A stretch of 64,000 nucleotides of DNA from Synechococcus sp. CC9605 (GTDB taxonomy: Bacteria > Cyanobacteriota > Cyanobacteriia > PCC-6307 > Cyanobiaceae): positions 620,001 through 684,000 of the forward strand of contig NC_007516.1 of assembly GCF_000012625.1 (NCBI RefSeq), written 5' to 3'. Below, piece by piece: positions 45,795 through 55,004 of the stretch. Each line of letters opens with the position of its first letter. The first letter of the stretch is position 1. The position numbers and the translations under genes were made by a program. Under the pieces are notes generated by a model that saw only the letters and a list, made by a program, of their open reading frames with translations, was not told where the DNA came from and ran no database searches.

Positions 45795-46154
45795 GTGCCC
45801 ACCATCCGATTCGAGCAGGAAGGCCAGCAGGTTGGCTGCATCGAGGGCGCAAATCTGCGAAAGGCTGCACTTGATGCGGGCGTCAATCCCTACAAGAGTC
45901 TCAACAACCTCAACAACTGCAGTGGGGTTGGTCAGTGCGGCACCTGCGTGATGGAGGTGCTCGAGGGACAGGCCAACCTTTCCCCTCGCAGCGATGTTGA
46001 AGAGGTCTACCTCGCAGACCGTCCTGCGAACTTCCGCCTGAGCTGCCGCACCACAGTGTTTGGTGATGTCACCGTTCGCACCAGTCCCGCTGAAGGTGTG
46101 GGCCGCGGCTCCAACAGCCTCGTTGGTGCGATCAAATCCCTGTTCGGCCGCTGA
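45795..46154 (+). CDS. [2Fe-2S] plant-type ferredoxin
   Basis: This 119-residue protein starts at a GTG giving MPTIRFEQEGQQVGCIEGAN. Three cluster cysteines are in NNCSGVGQCGTCVMEVLEG and the fourth in LSCRTTVFG, the normal spacing for plant-type ferredoxins. LSPRSDVEEVYLADRPANFR separates them. The tail (GVGRGSNSLVGAIKSLFGR) is longer than PetF, so it is a specialised ferredoxin with unknown partner. It is 3 nt from the ArsC/Spx gene on the same strand. Confidence 0.9.
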   Translation: MPTIRFEQEGQQVGCIEGANLRKAALDAGVNPYKSLNNLNNCSGVGQCGTCVMEVLEGQANLSPRSDVEEVYLADRPANFRLSCRTTVFGDVTVRTSPAEGVGRGSNSLVGAIKSLFGR

Positions 46155-46157
46155 GTC

Positions 46158-46520
46158 TTGGCCGGAACTCTCCAGGTCTACAGCTACAACCGCTGCAGCA
46201 CCTGTCGAAAGGCATTGGCCTGGCTCACCGAGCGAGGCATCGCCCATGAGGTGCACGACATCACCCTGACTCCACCGTCCAAGGACATGTTGGTAGCTGC
46301 TCACCAATCCCTCGGCGACAGGAAGCTGTTGTTCAACACCAGTGGCCAGAGCTATCGCGCCATGGGTGCGGCAGCAGTGAAGGCTCTGTCGGATGACGAA
46401 GCTCTAGAGGCTCTGGCTGCTGATGGCAAGTTGATCAAACGTCCGTTCGTGGAGGTGAATTCCTCCACGTATTTAACCGGTTTCAAGCCTGATCTATGGG
46501 AGTCGTCACTCCAGGGCTGA
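46158..46520 (+). CDS. ArsC/Spx-family thioredoxin-fold protein
   Basis: This 120-residue protein has the redox motif YNRCSTCRKALAWLTERGI (CxxC) and the family pattern TPPSKDMLVAAHQSLGD, RKLLFNTSGQSYRAMGA and KRPFVEVN. Members are arsenate reductases or Spx/MgsR-like regulators; the CxxC and short size fit either. It lies just downstream of the ferredoxin gene. The end overlaps the convergent 501-residue gene by 38 nt. Confidence 0.82.
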   Translation: MAGTLQVYSYNRCSTCRKALAWLTERGIAHEVHDITLTPPSKDMLVAAHQSLGDRKLLFNTSGQSYRAMGAAAVKALSDDEALEALAADGKLIKRPFVEVNSSTYLTGFKPDLWESSLQG

Positions 46521-47988
46521 AGTTCAAGCCATCCAATTCGCTGATAAGGGCATTCACATCGCCTTGGTCGCGGATCTGACGGAAGCTCGACCGTTTGATC
46601 TCTTCCAGCAGGGCCACCAGCAAATCCTGGCTGCGGCTGAGTACGGGCCCCTGCTCCAACGTGTGGGCCAGTTCTTCCCAGAGCCGATCCAAAGCCTCGG
46701 ATCCAAGCGATTCCAGAACCGTATCTCGCTGGCCGATGCGGTTTCCGGCTCCCTTGGACAGGTCGAGCACGGAGGTCACCATGCTTTCAGCCAGCTGACG
46801 GCTGAATTCCGATTCGGCGTTTTGCAGTCCAGGAAGTCGCCGCAGGGCATCCGGCACCACGTTCCGGTCCAAGCTCTGCTGCACCAGATGGCTGATCACG
46901 GCTTGCAGTTGCGGTCGCATGGCCGGACCAATGCGGGTGAGCAGCAGGGGTAGCCACAACCGCAGCAGCTCGATCACCTCCCGTTCATCGTTCAGACCAC
47001 TGCTTTGGTAGCTGCAGAGTCCGCGAACCCTCTCCGGCAGTTGTGGTGATCGGATCAGTTGCTGCAGAGTATCGATCACCCTGATGGCGATCACTTCAAA
47101 CAGCTCCACTGCCAACAGGGCCACCACACCGCGACTGATCACGGCACGAAGCGGTTCGAGTTGTAGTAAGCCTGCTCCGCAAAGCCGTTCTGTGACCGGG
47201 ATCAGCCTGAGCCAGCGTGCAAATGGCAGCAGCAGGGGCAGGTCGATCCAGCGGCGCAACAGGGCATCCCGCCAGCGGATCGCCGGGTAGCGCTGTTTCA
47301 GACGCCAGGCACGTAGAAGAATGTCGAGCAGAAACAGCAGTTGAAATGGCGTGTCGATGCGCCAGCTCAAATCGCTGGGGCGGCCGTTTTCATCGATGCT
47401 TCGCCAGTAGTTGCTTTCCGCCAGCGGCAGGATCTGCTGGCTCCAGAACTGACGCTCCTGGCTCCAGGGAGAGCGTTCCAGATGCTCGGGGCTGAGAAGA
47501 AGCTTGGCGGATTCACGGGCTGATTCCAGGCCGGTGCGGGCGCGCAGTCGGTTCTTGAATTTTTCAAGCGTGCCGGCTTGGCCTGAACTGATGAATGGGT
47601 TGCTGTCCATCAGCGCTGTGGTGAGCACCGCTTGCTGCTTCAGCAAAGCGTTGCTTTCAGCAGGGCTCGAGCCGTTCTGCTGCAGTGCCCAATCCAGGGC
47701 GCTGTAGGCCTTGAGGTAAGCCTCGGTGTCGCGATGGGGTTCGATGCCCTTGAGGGGATCCAGCCAGGGGGTGATGTCCGGCAACCAGGGCAGAGGAACC
47801 ACCAGGGGAAGTGATGGCACCGGATAAAGATTGCGTTGCAGCCAGAAGTTGCGCAGGGGGATGTAGGTGAGGTCGATGGCGACCCAGGTGAGATTGACCG
47901 CGGCGATCACAGCAATGGCCTGGTCCCAGCTGCGCCAGCTGAGCAGGCCGTGTTGGGGCTTCAGTACTTGCCAGCGTGGACGGATCAT
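46483..47988 (-). CDS. Conserved large hypothetical membrane protein, 501 aa
   Basis: It has a first helix (SWDQAIAVIAAVNLTWVAID), a long soluble helical loop (residues ~85-205), further hydrophobic stretches (TPFQLLFLLDILLRAW, AVISRGVVALLAVELFEVIA) and a C-terminal soluble helical domain rich in Leu and Arg. No known family motif is evident. The size and topology resemble cyanobacterial ion-channel-like or unknown membrane proteins. It is divergent from lepB by 78 nt. Confidence 0.65.
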   Translation of the reverse strand: MIRPRWQVLKPQHGLLSWRSWDQAIAVIAAVNLTWVAIDLTYIPLRNFWLQRNLYPVPSLPLVVPLPWLPDITPWLDPLKGIEPHRDTEAYLKAYSALDWALQQNGSSPAESNALLKQQAVLTTALMDSNPFISSGQAGTLEKFKNRLRARTGLESARESAKLLLSPEHLERSPWSQERQFWSQQILPLAESNYWRSIDENGRPSDLSWRIDTPFQLLFLLDILLRAWRLKQRYPAIRWRDALLRRWIDLPLLLPFARWLRLIPVTERLCGAGLLQLEPLRAVISRGVVALLAVELFEVIAIRVIDTLQQLIRSPQLPERVRGLCSYQSSGLNDEREVIELLRLWLPLLLTRIGPAMRPQLQAVISHLVQQSLDRNVVPDALRRLPGLQNAESEFSRQLAESMVTSVLDLSKGAGNRIGQRDTVLESLGSEALDRLWEELAHTLEQGPVLSRSQDLLVALLEEIKRSSFRQIRDQGDVNALISELDGLNFSPGVTTPIDQA

Positions 47989-48066
47989 GGGGCCTGCAGG
48001 CTCCCCCTATCGTGGGTCGAAAGATTGAGCCTGCCCACATTGAATGCGGAGAGAGGGCCTTCCGAT

Positions 48067-48732
48067 GTGAAGGGCAGAGTGAGCGCGATCTGGGAGTTCT
48101 GGGCCCCTTTTCTGTTCACGGTTTCGCTGTATCTCCTGCTTCGGCAGTTCGCCTTTGAAGCCCGCTATATCCCTTCGGGGTCGATGCTGCCGGGTCTTCA
48201 GGTGGGCGACAAGTTGATCGTCGAGAAGCTGTCGTACCGCTCCCGACCTCCTCAGCGGGGACAGATCGTTGTGTTCAATTCTCCGCGCGCCTTCGATCCC
48301 GTTTGGAAGTTGGAGGCGGGGCAACCCAATCCACTGAAGTGCGGCTTCGTCACCTTCCCGGGCATCAGCTGGGTTGTGGATCGTGTGCTGCTTCAGCGCT
48401 ATCCCGAATGTGAAGCCTGGATCAAACGGGTGGTGGGTGTGCCTGGTGATGTTGTGGAGGTCAACAGCCGTGGTGCCGTGAGCATTAATGGCACGGCCTT
48501 CAATGAGCCTTACGTCACCAACTTTTGCTCCGATCGCGACGGAATGATCGGCTGCAAGGGCCTGTATGCAGTTGTTCCCGAAGGCAACGTCGTTGTCCTG
48601 GGCGACAACCGCCGCAACAGTCAGGATGCCCGTCGTTGGCCGGGCGGACCGTTTTTGCCTGACAATCAGATCATCGGGCGTGCCGTCTTCCGCTTCTGGC
48701 CCCCTTCGCGTATCGGTCCGCTTAGCAACTGA
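48067..48732 (+). CDS. lepB: Signal peptidase I
   Basis: This 221-residue enzyme has one N-terminal membrane anchor (WEFWAPFLFTVSLYLLL). Its catalytic serine is in YIPSGSMLPGLQVGDKLIVE and its lysine in CEAWIKRVVGVPGDVVEVN. VVLGDNRRNSQDARRWPGG is the family's box E. It removes signal peptides at the periplasmic or lumenal face. The GTG start is supported by a GGAGAGAGGG-like ribosome binding site just upstream; other in-frame starts lie further upstream. Confidence 0.93.
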   Translation: MKGRVSAIWEFWAPFLFTVSLYLLLRQFAFEARYIPSGSMLPGLQVGDKLIVEKLSYRSRPPQRGQIVVFNSPRAFDPVWKLEAGQPNPLKCGFVTFPGISWVVDRVLLQRYPECEAWIKRVVGVPGDVVEVNSRGAVSINGTAFNEPYVTNFCSDRDGMIGCKGLYAVVPEGNVVVLGDNRRNSQDARRWPGGPFLPDNQIIGRAVFRFWPPSRIGPLSN

Positions 48733-49987
48733 GGCCACAGGCCACAACTCGTCCCTGAAGCTCCCGTCCCAGCCAGGGGATGTTGGCGGCACGTGGTGCT
48801 CCCGGCGTGTCACTGCCGATGGTCCAGCGTGAATCGGGATCAAACAGCAGCCAGCGCCTGCTGCCCTGTTCGAGTTGTTCAGGGGGCTGATCGATCAGGG
48901 CTGACGGCCCAAAGCTGAGGGCCTGCCAAAGGTCTTCAACGCTCCAGTGGCCCGGCTGCACCAGGGCATTCCAGAGCGCAGGAAGCACCACATGGTGGCC
49001 GCTGAGGCCTGCGGGGCGCTGGTCACCCGGCAACAGCATGTCCTCAGCATCCAGAGGAACAGCGTGGACAGCCACGGCAGTAATCGTTCGCTGCTGAACG
49101 GCCTGGATCAACAGCTGGCGATCGTCTGGACCACCGAGGGAGGGGCAGACGCGCCAGCTCGGACTGCTGCTGGCCAGCATGCTGCGGTCGGTGAGGAGAT
49201 GCCACCAGCTCACGCTGCTTATGGGGGGCGACTCGCAGCCTGAAAGCTGCTGCACCGCCGCTGCAGTGGAGAGGTTCATCAGCCGCAGTTGTCGTTCCGG
49301 ATGACGTTGATGCAGCAGCAGCACCTGGCCGAGAGGAAGGGTCTCGCTGGTGACCGGATCCGCTGGCCATCCGGCCCGCAGCGTCTCCACCCCTTCCCGC
49401 ACCAGCCCCTCCCCCTGCAGCGTGGGATCCCGGGGTGCCACGAGCACCGGGCAACCCCCCATTTCTCCGAGCAGCAATCCCCGTTCCAGCAACGGGGCTG
49501 GAACCATGGCGTCGTCGTCCGCCAGTCCGATGGCACCGTGTTCGAGAAGATCGCCATGGGGAGCAAGTTCATCCCCCTTGCCACCACTGCTGAAGCCTCC
49601 CCAAAGGTGCAGGCGAACCGTTGCCGTCTGATCCTGATCGAGGCTGAATCCCTGGAGTCGTTCTGGACGATCGCGCCAGCTGCTGCTGCGGGGAAGTAGG
49701 GCAATCTGGCCGTAGCCTCCTGCGGCGGCACAGTGCCGCATACTCACGGCTGTTTCTTGATCCCCACTGAAAGGGGTCTCCAGGACGGAATGGGGATCAA
49801 CCAGGCAGGGAGCGACCAGTTGATCCGCTGCAGGACTGGCTTTGATGCCCAGGCCGAGGGCCTGCTGCCTCGCCTCGTCGTCAAAGCCGACGAGAACCCC
49901 CTGGTTGATCAGAACTGCACCGAGCTGAACCGAATGTCCGGGGCCACGCAGGACGCGCACCGGATCCAGCAGCAAGGTGTCGTTCAT
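48722..49987 (-). CDS. Dihydroorotase-like protein, metal site degenerate
   Basis: This 421-residue protein shows the amidohydrolase layout of long dihydroorotases: LVAPCLVDPHSVLETPFSGD, ETAVSMRHCAAAGGYGQIAL, IGLADDDAMVP, LNLSTAAAVQQLSG, and a C-terminal TIGSDTPGAPRAANIPWLGR region. Where active enzymes have DxHxHxREPG, it reads DPHSVLETP: the first His remains, the second and the Arg are lost. It resembles the non-catalytic PyrC' (PyrX) type that partners aspartate carbamoyltransferase. It follows the gpm-like gene by 4 nt. Confidence 0.78.
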   Translation of the reverse strand: MNDTLLLDPVRVLRGPGHSVQLGAVLINQGVLVGFDDEARQQALGLGIKASPAADQLVAPCLVDPHSVLETPFSGDQETAVSMRHCAAAGGYGQIALLPRSSSWRDRPERLQGFSLDQDQTATVRLHLWGGFSSGGKGDELAPHGDLLEHGAIGLADDDAMVPAPLLERGLLLGEMGGCPVLVAPRDPTLQGEGLVREGVETLRAGWPADPVTSETLPLGQVLLLHQRHPERQLRLMNLSTAAAVQQLSGCESPPISSVSWWHLLTDRSMLASSSPSWRVCPSLGGPDDRQLLIQAVQQRTITAVAVHAVPLDAEDMLLPGDQRPAGLSGHHVVLPALWNALVQPGHWSVEDLWQALSFGPSALIDQPPEQLEQGSRRWLLFDPDSRWTIGSDTPGAPRAANIPWLGRELQGRVVACGLSC

Positions 49988-49991
49988 GACG

Positions 49992-51320
49992 TCAGAGAGC
50001 GCCTGCTGCCGTGCGGTCAATCACGCTTCCGAAGTGGGAGGTGAGGTTGAGGCAGGTCACCACTGCAGGCTGGCCTGGATCGGCGGCAATGTCGACCACC
50101 GTGACGCCACCGTTGCCCTGTTTGACAGCCCAGATGTCGGCCGGGGTCAGCCCCAACAGGTCGCAGAGGATCGTCTTGTTGACGGCGTCGTGGGCCACCA
50201 CCAGCACCGTTTCCTCAGGCTTCAACTCGCCAGCGATCTCTCCCCAGCTGCGGACGGAACGGCCCCACACGTCCTGAATGGTTTCCCCCTCAGGCATCTG
50301 CACGGTCTCCGGAGCACGTTTCCAGGTGTCCAGCAGCTCCGACCAGTCCTCTCTGATTTCGGATTCGAGCTTGCCTTCCCAGACTCCGTGTCCGATTTCC
50401 ACCAGTCCGTCGATCTGGGTCAGGGGCACATCGGGATGCGCCTCGAGAATGATCTGGGCCGTTTCGGTCGGGCGCGACAGCGTGCTGCTCCAGGCCCGAT
50501 CGATGGGGATGTCTTTGAGGAAGTCGCGGGCGGCCGCGGCTTGACGGCGACCGTTCTCATTCAGCGGAATATCGATCTGCCCCTGGAAGCGCCCGGCTTT
50601 GTTCCAGTCGGTTTCGCCGTGTCGCACCAAAATCAGCCTGGCGTTTTTGCCCTTCTCCGGCAGCGGTTGCAGGTGCGTGATGCTGTTCAGGCATTCAATT
50701 TGCACCTGGGGGCCGTTCTCTCCCGGCCGGATGTTGAAGACCGAAAGGGAGGTGTTGTCGACGCGGAGCCGCCGGAAGCCGTGGTCGGGTTCCCCCAGCA
50801 ACACCAGCATCAGGCAGCGCAGGATGGCGTTGTGGGCCACCACCAGCAGCGTGTCGTTGCCGTTGGCGGGATGGCGTTCCAACAACTTGCTGATGAAGTC
50901 CTGCGCCTGTTCCATCAGCTCAGGCAGTGGCTTGTAGCTCGAACCATCACGACGCTGGAGCTCCAGCTCCATGGGCCGCTGCTTCCAGATCTTGTAGGCC
51001 TCCGTTGAGCCTTGCATCAGTTCGTCGATGGTCTGGCCAGACCAGGGCTCAAGATCCACCTCCAGCAGTCTGTCATCAAAGACGGGAGCTGGGGACTGAC
51101 CACCTTTGGTCTCCAGCAGGCTCGCCGTCGTCGCGGCCGCTCGCTGCAGTGGGGAGCTGTAGATGGCCTGGAGGCTCACGTCCTCAAGCGAGCGGCCCAG
51201 GGCCCGGGCCTGCTCATGCCCCTCCTCGCTGAGGTTCGAAAGATCATCGCGGCCCTGGATCCGTCGTTCCTTGTTGAAACTGCTGAGACCGTGGCGGACC
51301 AGAAGAAGACGAAGGGGCAC
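49992..51320 (-). CDS. Tandem histidine phosphatase (phosphoglycerate-mutase-like)
   Basis: This 442-residue protein has two phosphoglycerate-mutase domains in one chain. The first starts LRLLLVRHGLSSFNKERRIQ (residues 1-210) and the second RLILVRHGETDWNKAGRFQG (residues ~230-440). The second is the better match: catalytic RHG, IDRAWSSTLSRPTETAQII and a second-His TVLVVAHDAVNKTILC. The first also keeps RHG and LLVVAHNAILRCLM. In this form it could be a GpmB-like mutase or a sugar-phosphate phosphatase. The DHOase-like gene follows by 4 nt. Confidence 0.88.
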   Translation of the reverse strand: MPLRLLLVRHGLSSFNKERRIQGRDDLSNLSEEGHEQARALGRSLEDVSLQAIYSSPLQRAAATTASLLETKGGQSPAPVFDDRLLEVDLEPWSGQTIDELMQGSTEAYKIWKQRPMELELQRRDGSSYKPLPELMEQAQDFISKLLERHPANGNDTLLVVAHNAILRCLMLVLLGEPDHGFRRLRVDNTSLSVFNIRPGENGPQVQIECLNSITHLQPLPEKGKNARLILVRHGETDWNKAGRFQGQIDIPLNENGRRQAAAARDFLKDIPIDRAWSSTLSRPTETAQIILEAHPDVPLTQIDGLVEIGHGVWEGKLESEIREDWSELLDTWKRAPETVQMPEGETIQDVWGRSVRSWGEIAGELKPEETVLVVAHDAVNKTILCDLLGLTPADIWAVKQGNGGVTVVDIAADPGQPAVVTCLNLTSHFGSVIDRTAAGAL

Positions 51321-51396
51321 GGTTCAGCGTCAGGGCGCGGCCATCGTATGGAAGCGGCCTTTCGGGGGGACAATCGTGGGCAGTTGACGCCTGCTG

Positions 51397-52659
51397 GTGC
51401 CCAGTTCCCCACAACCGGTTTCCCCGCGCTGGAAGGGACTTCTGGCGGCCTTGTCCCTCGCTTTGGCCGGTTTTATCTGGTTGTCCGGCTTGATTGACAG
51501 CCTCTCGCGACCTTCGGTGGCACCGGCCCTGAGCCTTCAGCAGCAGGAGCTGACACTTCTGGCCGAACCAGCAGTGCCGCCCCCGCTGCGGGAGGCCCTC
51601 CTGGGGGAGGCGCCGCGGGAGGCGCTGCGCAAGGCCCTTGAGGGAATCAGCGCAGAAGAGCGCACTGAACGGCAGCAACAAATGTTCCTGTTGTTGCAAG
51701 GGCAAGGTTCCGCATCAGCGGATCTCGAACGCGGTGGCGACGATCCTTTGCTCCAGCAGCTCCAGTGCGAAGCAGGCGCCGCTGATCCGACGCTCTGCAT
51801 CGATGCTGCAGCCGCGGGGCAAGCGGCGTTCCGTTTGGCCCTCAGCACGGTGCTGCCCCTGGTGACGGCCCTGCTCGGTGGCGTGCTGCTGCTCTGTCAG
51901 GCCTGGCGTCTGCTGCGAGGTCGTCTGATGGCCTGGCCCGATGTTCAGGGGCCGGAGCTGACCCTGGTCGACATGGCCCTGCTGGTGGCGGGTGGCTTTG
52001 TGGTGATCAGTGCCGTTGGCGTTCCGCTGGTGGCGTTCCCGTTGGTTGGGGCATTGACGGCGGGGCTGGGCAGCCCTCGTCGTGAAGCCGTCAGCGTGGT
52101 GATCAATTACGGCGTGATGGCGCTGCCGAGCTTGCTGATCCTCTGGCGGCAAGTGCGTTCGCTGCCGAGGGAGAGGGCACCGCTGGGGGGGTGGATGCAG
52201 TGGCGTGTGCGGCCGCTGTTCTCCGCTCTACGGGATGCAATGACGGGCTGGTTGATGGTGACGCCGGTGGTGATGCTCACGGGGTGGTTGCTCGTGCGCC
52301 TGGTGGGGGACCCCGGGGGCAGCAATCCGTTGTTGGAGTTGGTGTTGGGCAGCCGTGATCCGCTTGCCCTGGGCTTGCTTGCTCTCACCGCGGTTGTGCT
52401 GGCGCCGCTGTTTGAAGAAACGATCTTCCGCGGTGCCTTGCTGCCGGTGTTGGCGACCAAGCTCGGTCCCCTCCCGGGGGTTCTGCTCAGTGGCCTGTTG
52501 TTTGCCATGGCCCACATCAGTGTTGGCGAGTTGGCACCGCTCACGGTGTTGGGGGTTGGGCTTGGTTTGGTGCGGCTCCGCAGCGGACGCCTGTGGCCCT
52601 CGGTGCTGATGCATGGGCTGTGGAACGCCGTGACCTTCCTGAACCTGCTGCTGCTCTGA
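51397..52659 (+). CDS. CPBP intramembrane (CAAX-like) protease
   Basis: This 420-residue protein has a long N-terminal periplasmic-type region and about eight helices. The CPBP signature is in the last third: LAPLFEETIFRGALLPVLAT (EExxxR), LFAMAHISVGEL (FxxxH) and VLMHGLWNAVTFLNLLLL (HxxxN). Family roles include prenylated-peptide processing and immunity. It has a GTG start. It is divergent from the tandem phosphatase, with 76 nt between starts. Confidence 0.88.
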   Translation: MPSSPQPVSPRWKGLLAALSLALAGFIWLSGLIDSLSRPSVAPALSLQQQELTLLAEPAVPPPLREALLGEAPREALRKALEGISAEERTERQQQMFLLLQGQGSASADLERGGDDPLLQQLQCEAGAADPTLCIDAAAAGQAAFRLALSTVLPLVTALLGGVLLLCQAWRLLRGRLMAWPDVQGPELTLVDMALLVAGGFVVISAVGVPLVAFPLVGALTAGLGSPRREAVSVVINYGVMALPSLLILWRQVRSLPRERAPLGGWMQWRVRPLFSALRDAMTGWLMVTPVVMLTGWLLVRLVGDPGGSNPLLELVLGSRDPLALGLLALTAVVLAPLFEETIFRGALLPVLATKLGPLPGVLLSGLLFAMAHISVGELAPLTVLGVGLGLVRLRSGRLWPSVLMHGLWNAVTFLNLLLL

Positions 52660-52662
52660 GCC

Positions 52663-53151
52663 TTGCCCCGCCTTTCTGCAGGTGGTTCACTGGCCTATTC
52701 GCCTGTAATCCCGGTGGTTGCCGCTCCGGAACAGCGTGCATCGACCACGGCTTTCGAGCTGATTCAAGGGTCACTGTCCTCCGGACGCATTGCACGACGC
52801 TCCCCTCTCCTTGGAGGGCTCCATCGCCTGATGGACGGCACGCTGCTGGGATTGATTGCGGCGGTTGCCGTTCTGGCCGGTCTCACGTTGCACTGGCAGC
52901 ATCGCTGGACTGTGGCCTTCCGCCTGCTGGAGGCAACCCGCACCCAGGCGCACCGGTTGACGGAATCAACCGCTGTGATGGAACAGCATCTGTTGCTGCG
53001 TTCTCAGCAGCCCAACCGCCTGGTGCCAACGCAGGTGGCCAATCTGGTGCATCTTGATCGCCCCGATCCGGGCTCATTGCAAGCGTCTGCCTCCTCCCCA
53101 ATGGCATCGCTTCAGGCCCTGGGGAATCAGCCCATTCGGGCTGGCTACTGA
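52663..53151 (+). CDS. FtsL-like small membrane protein upstream of ftsI
   Basis: This 162-residue protein has one helix (LMDGTLLGLIAAVAVLAGLT) after a ~60-residue N-terminus. A helical, coiled-coil-like segment follows (WTVAFRLLEATRTQAHRLTE, STAVMEQHLLLRSQQPN), then a disordered tail. This layout and the location immediately before ftsI match FtsL of other bacteria, which pairs with FtsI and FtsB at the division site. Sequence identity to FtsL is not recognisable. It has a TTG start and a TGATG overlap with ftsI. Confidence 0.65.
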   Translation: MPRLSAGGSLAYSPVIPVVAAPEQRASTTAFELIQGSLSSGRIARRSPLLGGLHRLMDGTLLGLIAAVAVLAGLTLHWQHRWTVAFRLLEATRTQAHRLTESTAVMEQHLLLRSQQPNRLVPTQVANLVHLDRPDPGSLQASASSPMASLQALGNQPIRAGY

Positions 53152-54956
53152 TGACGCGGGTGTCAGGGCGTCGACCCATCCGTTCGCGCAGCTCCCGCGC
53201 GCGGGTCGTGCCTCTGACCCAGGTTCCCCCCAAGCGGCTTTGGATCATCTTCTGGATCCTGGCGGCAGGCTTGCTGGGGTTGGTGGGTCGCATGGCCTGG
53301 CTGCAGTTGGTGCAAGCCCCCGACCTGGAGCAGCGTGCCCGTCAGCTGCAGACGCAGCGCACCCAACCCTTGGGGCAGCGCCGTCCGATCGTCGATCGCA
53401 CCGGCCGCTTGGTCGCGATGGATGAAAAGCGCTTCCGGCTCTGGGCCCATCCCCGCTACTTCAACATGCCGGGAGATAACCCCAATCTCGTCCGCCCTGC
53501 CGAAGATGTGGCGGTGGTGTTGGCCGATCCCTTGGCGCGTCCCGCACCTGCGCTGCTGAAAGCCATGGGAACCCAGGCCTCAGGGATCAAATTGGCTGAG
53601 GAGCTGGATCCGGAAACGGCTGACCGCATCCGGGCCCTCGGAATCAGTGGCCTCGATCTGGAGGCCTATCCCCAGCGGGTGTATCCCCAGGCGTCGTTGT
53701 TCGCCAACGTGGTGGGCTTCCTCAATGCGGAGCGGCAACCTCAAGCGGGTCTTGAGCAGAGCCGTGATGGTGATCTGGCTCGCCATGAGCAAACCCGATA
53801 CCTCCGCCGGGGTGCTGATGGCACGCCGTTGCCGGCCAACCTCGCCCCGGGATCCTTCTATGGCGATGATTTGCGCCTGCAGCTGACGCTGGATTCCAGG
53901 CTCCAGCAGGTGGCGCTCAAAGCTCTTGCTGAGCAGGTTGCCAAGTGGAGAGCCCAGAAGGGCGCCGCAATCGTGATGGATGCCACCAATGGTGAGTTGT
54001 TGGTGCTGGCATCGACACCCACCTATGACCCCAACCGCTACTGGGATTTCCCCACAGGGCGGTTTCGGGAATGGTCCGTTCAGGATCTCTATGAACCCGG
54101 CTCGACGTTCAAGCCGATCAACTTGGCTCTGGCCCTCCAGGACGGCGCCATTCAGGCGACGGATCGGGTGGATGACGTGGGCAAGCTGATGGTCGGTGGT
54201 TGGCCGATCAACAACCACGACAAAAAAGCCCATGGTTTGGTGGACTTCGCCACTGTGCTCAAGGTGTCAAGCAACGTCGGTATGGTCCAGGCCATGCGGC
54301 GTCTTGACGACGATGACTACTGGAACTGGATGGAGCGTCTTGGCATCAATCAGCGTCCAGACACCGACCTCCCCGGGGCGGTGGCTGGTCAGCTCAAGAG
54401 CAAGAAGCAGTTCACCAGTCAGCCGATCGAGCCGGCGACGACAGCCTTTGGTCAGGGGTTTTCGCTCACACCGCTCAAGCTGGTGCAGCTGCACGGAATG
54501 CTGGCTAACGGTGGCAAGTTGATCAGTCCCCACATCACCCGTGGCTTCCACTCGGGTGATGCCTTGGCTCCTGCCGCGGCACCCAGTGGTCAGCAGTTGC
54601 TGAACCCGGAGGTCACGCGCACGGTGCTCCAGTGGATGGAGTCGGTGGTGGATCAGGGCAGTGGCAAGGGAGTGAAAACACCCGGCTACCGAATTGGTGG
54701 CAAAACAGGGACAGCGCAAAAGGCCCTGAATGGGATCTATCTCCCAGGAGCCAAGATCTGCAGCTTCGTGGCCACCTTGCCGATTGAGGATCCCCGTTAC
54801 GTGGTGTTTGTGGTGGTGGATGAGCCCCGAGGTGAACACGCCTATGGCTCCACCGTTGCCGTTCCTGTCGCCAAACAGATCATTGATGCCTTGCTGGTTG
54901 TTGAGCGTATCGCCCCCTCAAAACCTGCTGAATTGAACAAGCTTTTGAACAGCTGA
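53151..54956 (+). CDS. ftsI: Division-specific transpeptidase, penicillin-binding protein
   Basis: This 601-residue class B PBP crosslinks septal peptidoglycan. After one helix (LWIIFWILAAGLLGLVG) comes the dimerisation/pedestal region (QRRPIVDRTGRLVAMDEKRF) and the catalytic domain: SxxK in YEPGSTFKPINLAL, SxN in KVSSNVGMVQAM and KTG in IGGKTGTAQKALN. It is translationally coupled to the FtsL-like gene (TGATG overlap), supporting a division role rather than an elongation role. Confidence 0.93.
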   Translation: MTRVSGRRPIRSRSSRARVVPLTQVPPKRLWIIFWILAAGLLGLVGRMAWLQLVQAPDLEQRARQLQTQRTQPLGQRRPIVDRTGRLVAMDEKRFRLWAHPRYFNMPGDNPNLVRPAEDVAVVLADPLARPAPALLKAMGTQASGIKLAEELDPETADRIRALGISGLDLEAYPQRVYPQASLFANVVGFLNAERQPQAGLEQSRDGDLARHEQTRYLRRGADGTPLPANLAPGSFYGDDLRLQLTLDSRLQQVALKALAEQVAKWRAQKGAAIVMDATNGELLVLASTPTYDPNRYWDFPTGRFREWSVQDLYEPGSTFKPINLALALQDGAIQATDRVDDVGKLMVGGWPINNHDKKAHGLVDFATVLKVSSNVGMVQAMRRLDDDDYWNWMERLGINQRPDTDLPGAVAGQLKSKKQFTSQPIEPATTAFGQGFSLTPLKLVQLHGMLANGGKLISPHITRGFHSGDALAPAAAPSGQQLLNPEVTRTVLQWMESVVDQGSGKGVKTPGYRIGGKTGTAQKALNGIYLPGAKICSFVATLPIEDPRYVVFVVVDEPRGEHAYGSTVAVPVAKQIIDALLVVERIAPSKPAELNKLLNS

Positions 54957-55004
54957 CGCATTTAAAAGCGCGGCTACGTTACGGGTATTGAGCCGTCGTA
55001 CATC

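Noticed and set aside
49977-51008. Long open frame opposite the tandem phosphatase
   Set aside because: It mirrors a real gene with clear motifs, and its composition (Gln, His, Val runs) is an antisense artefact.
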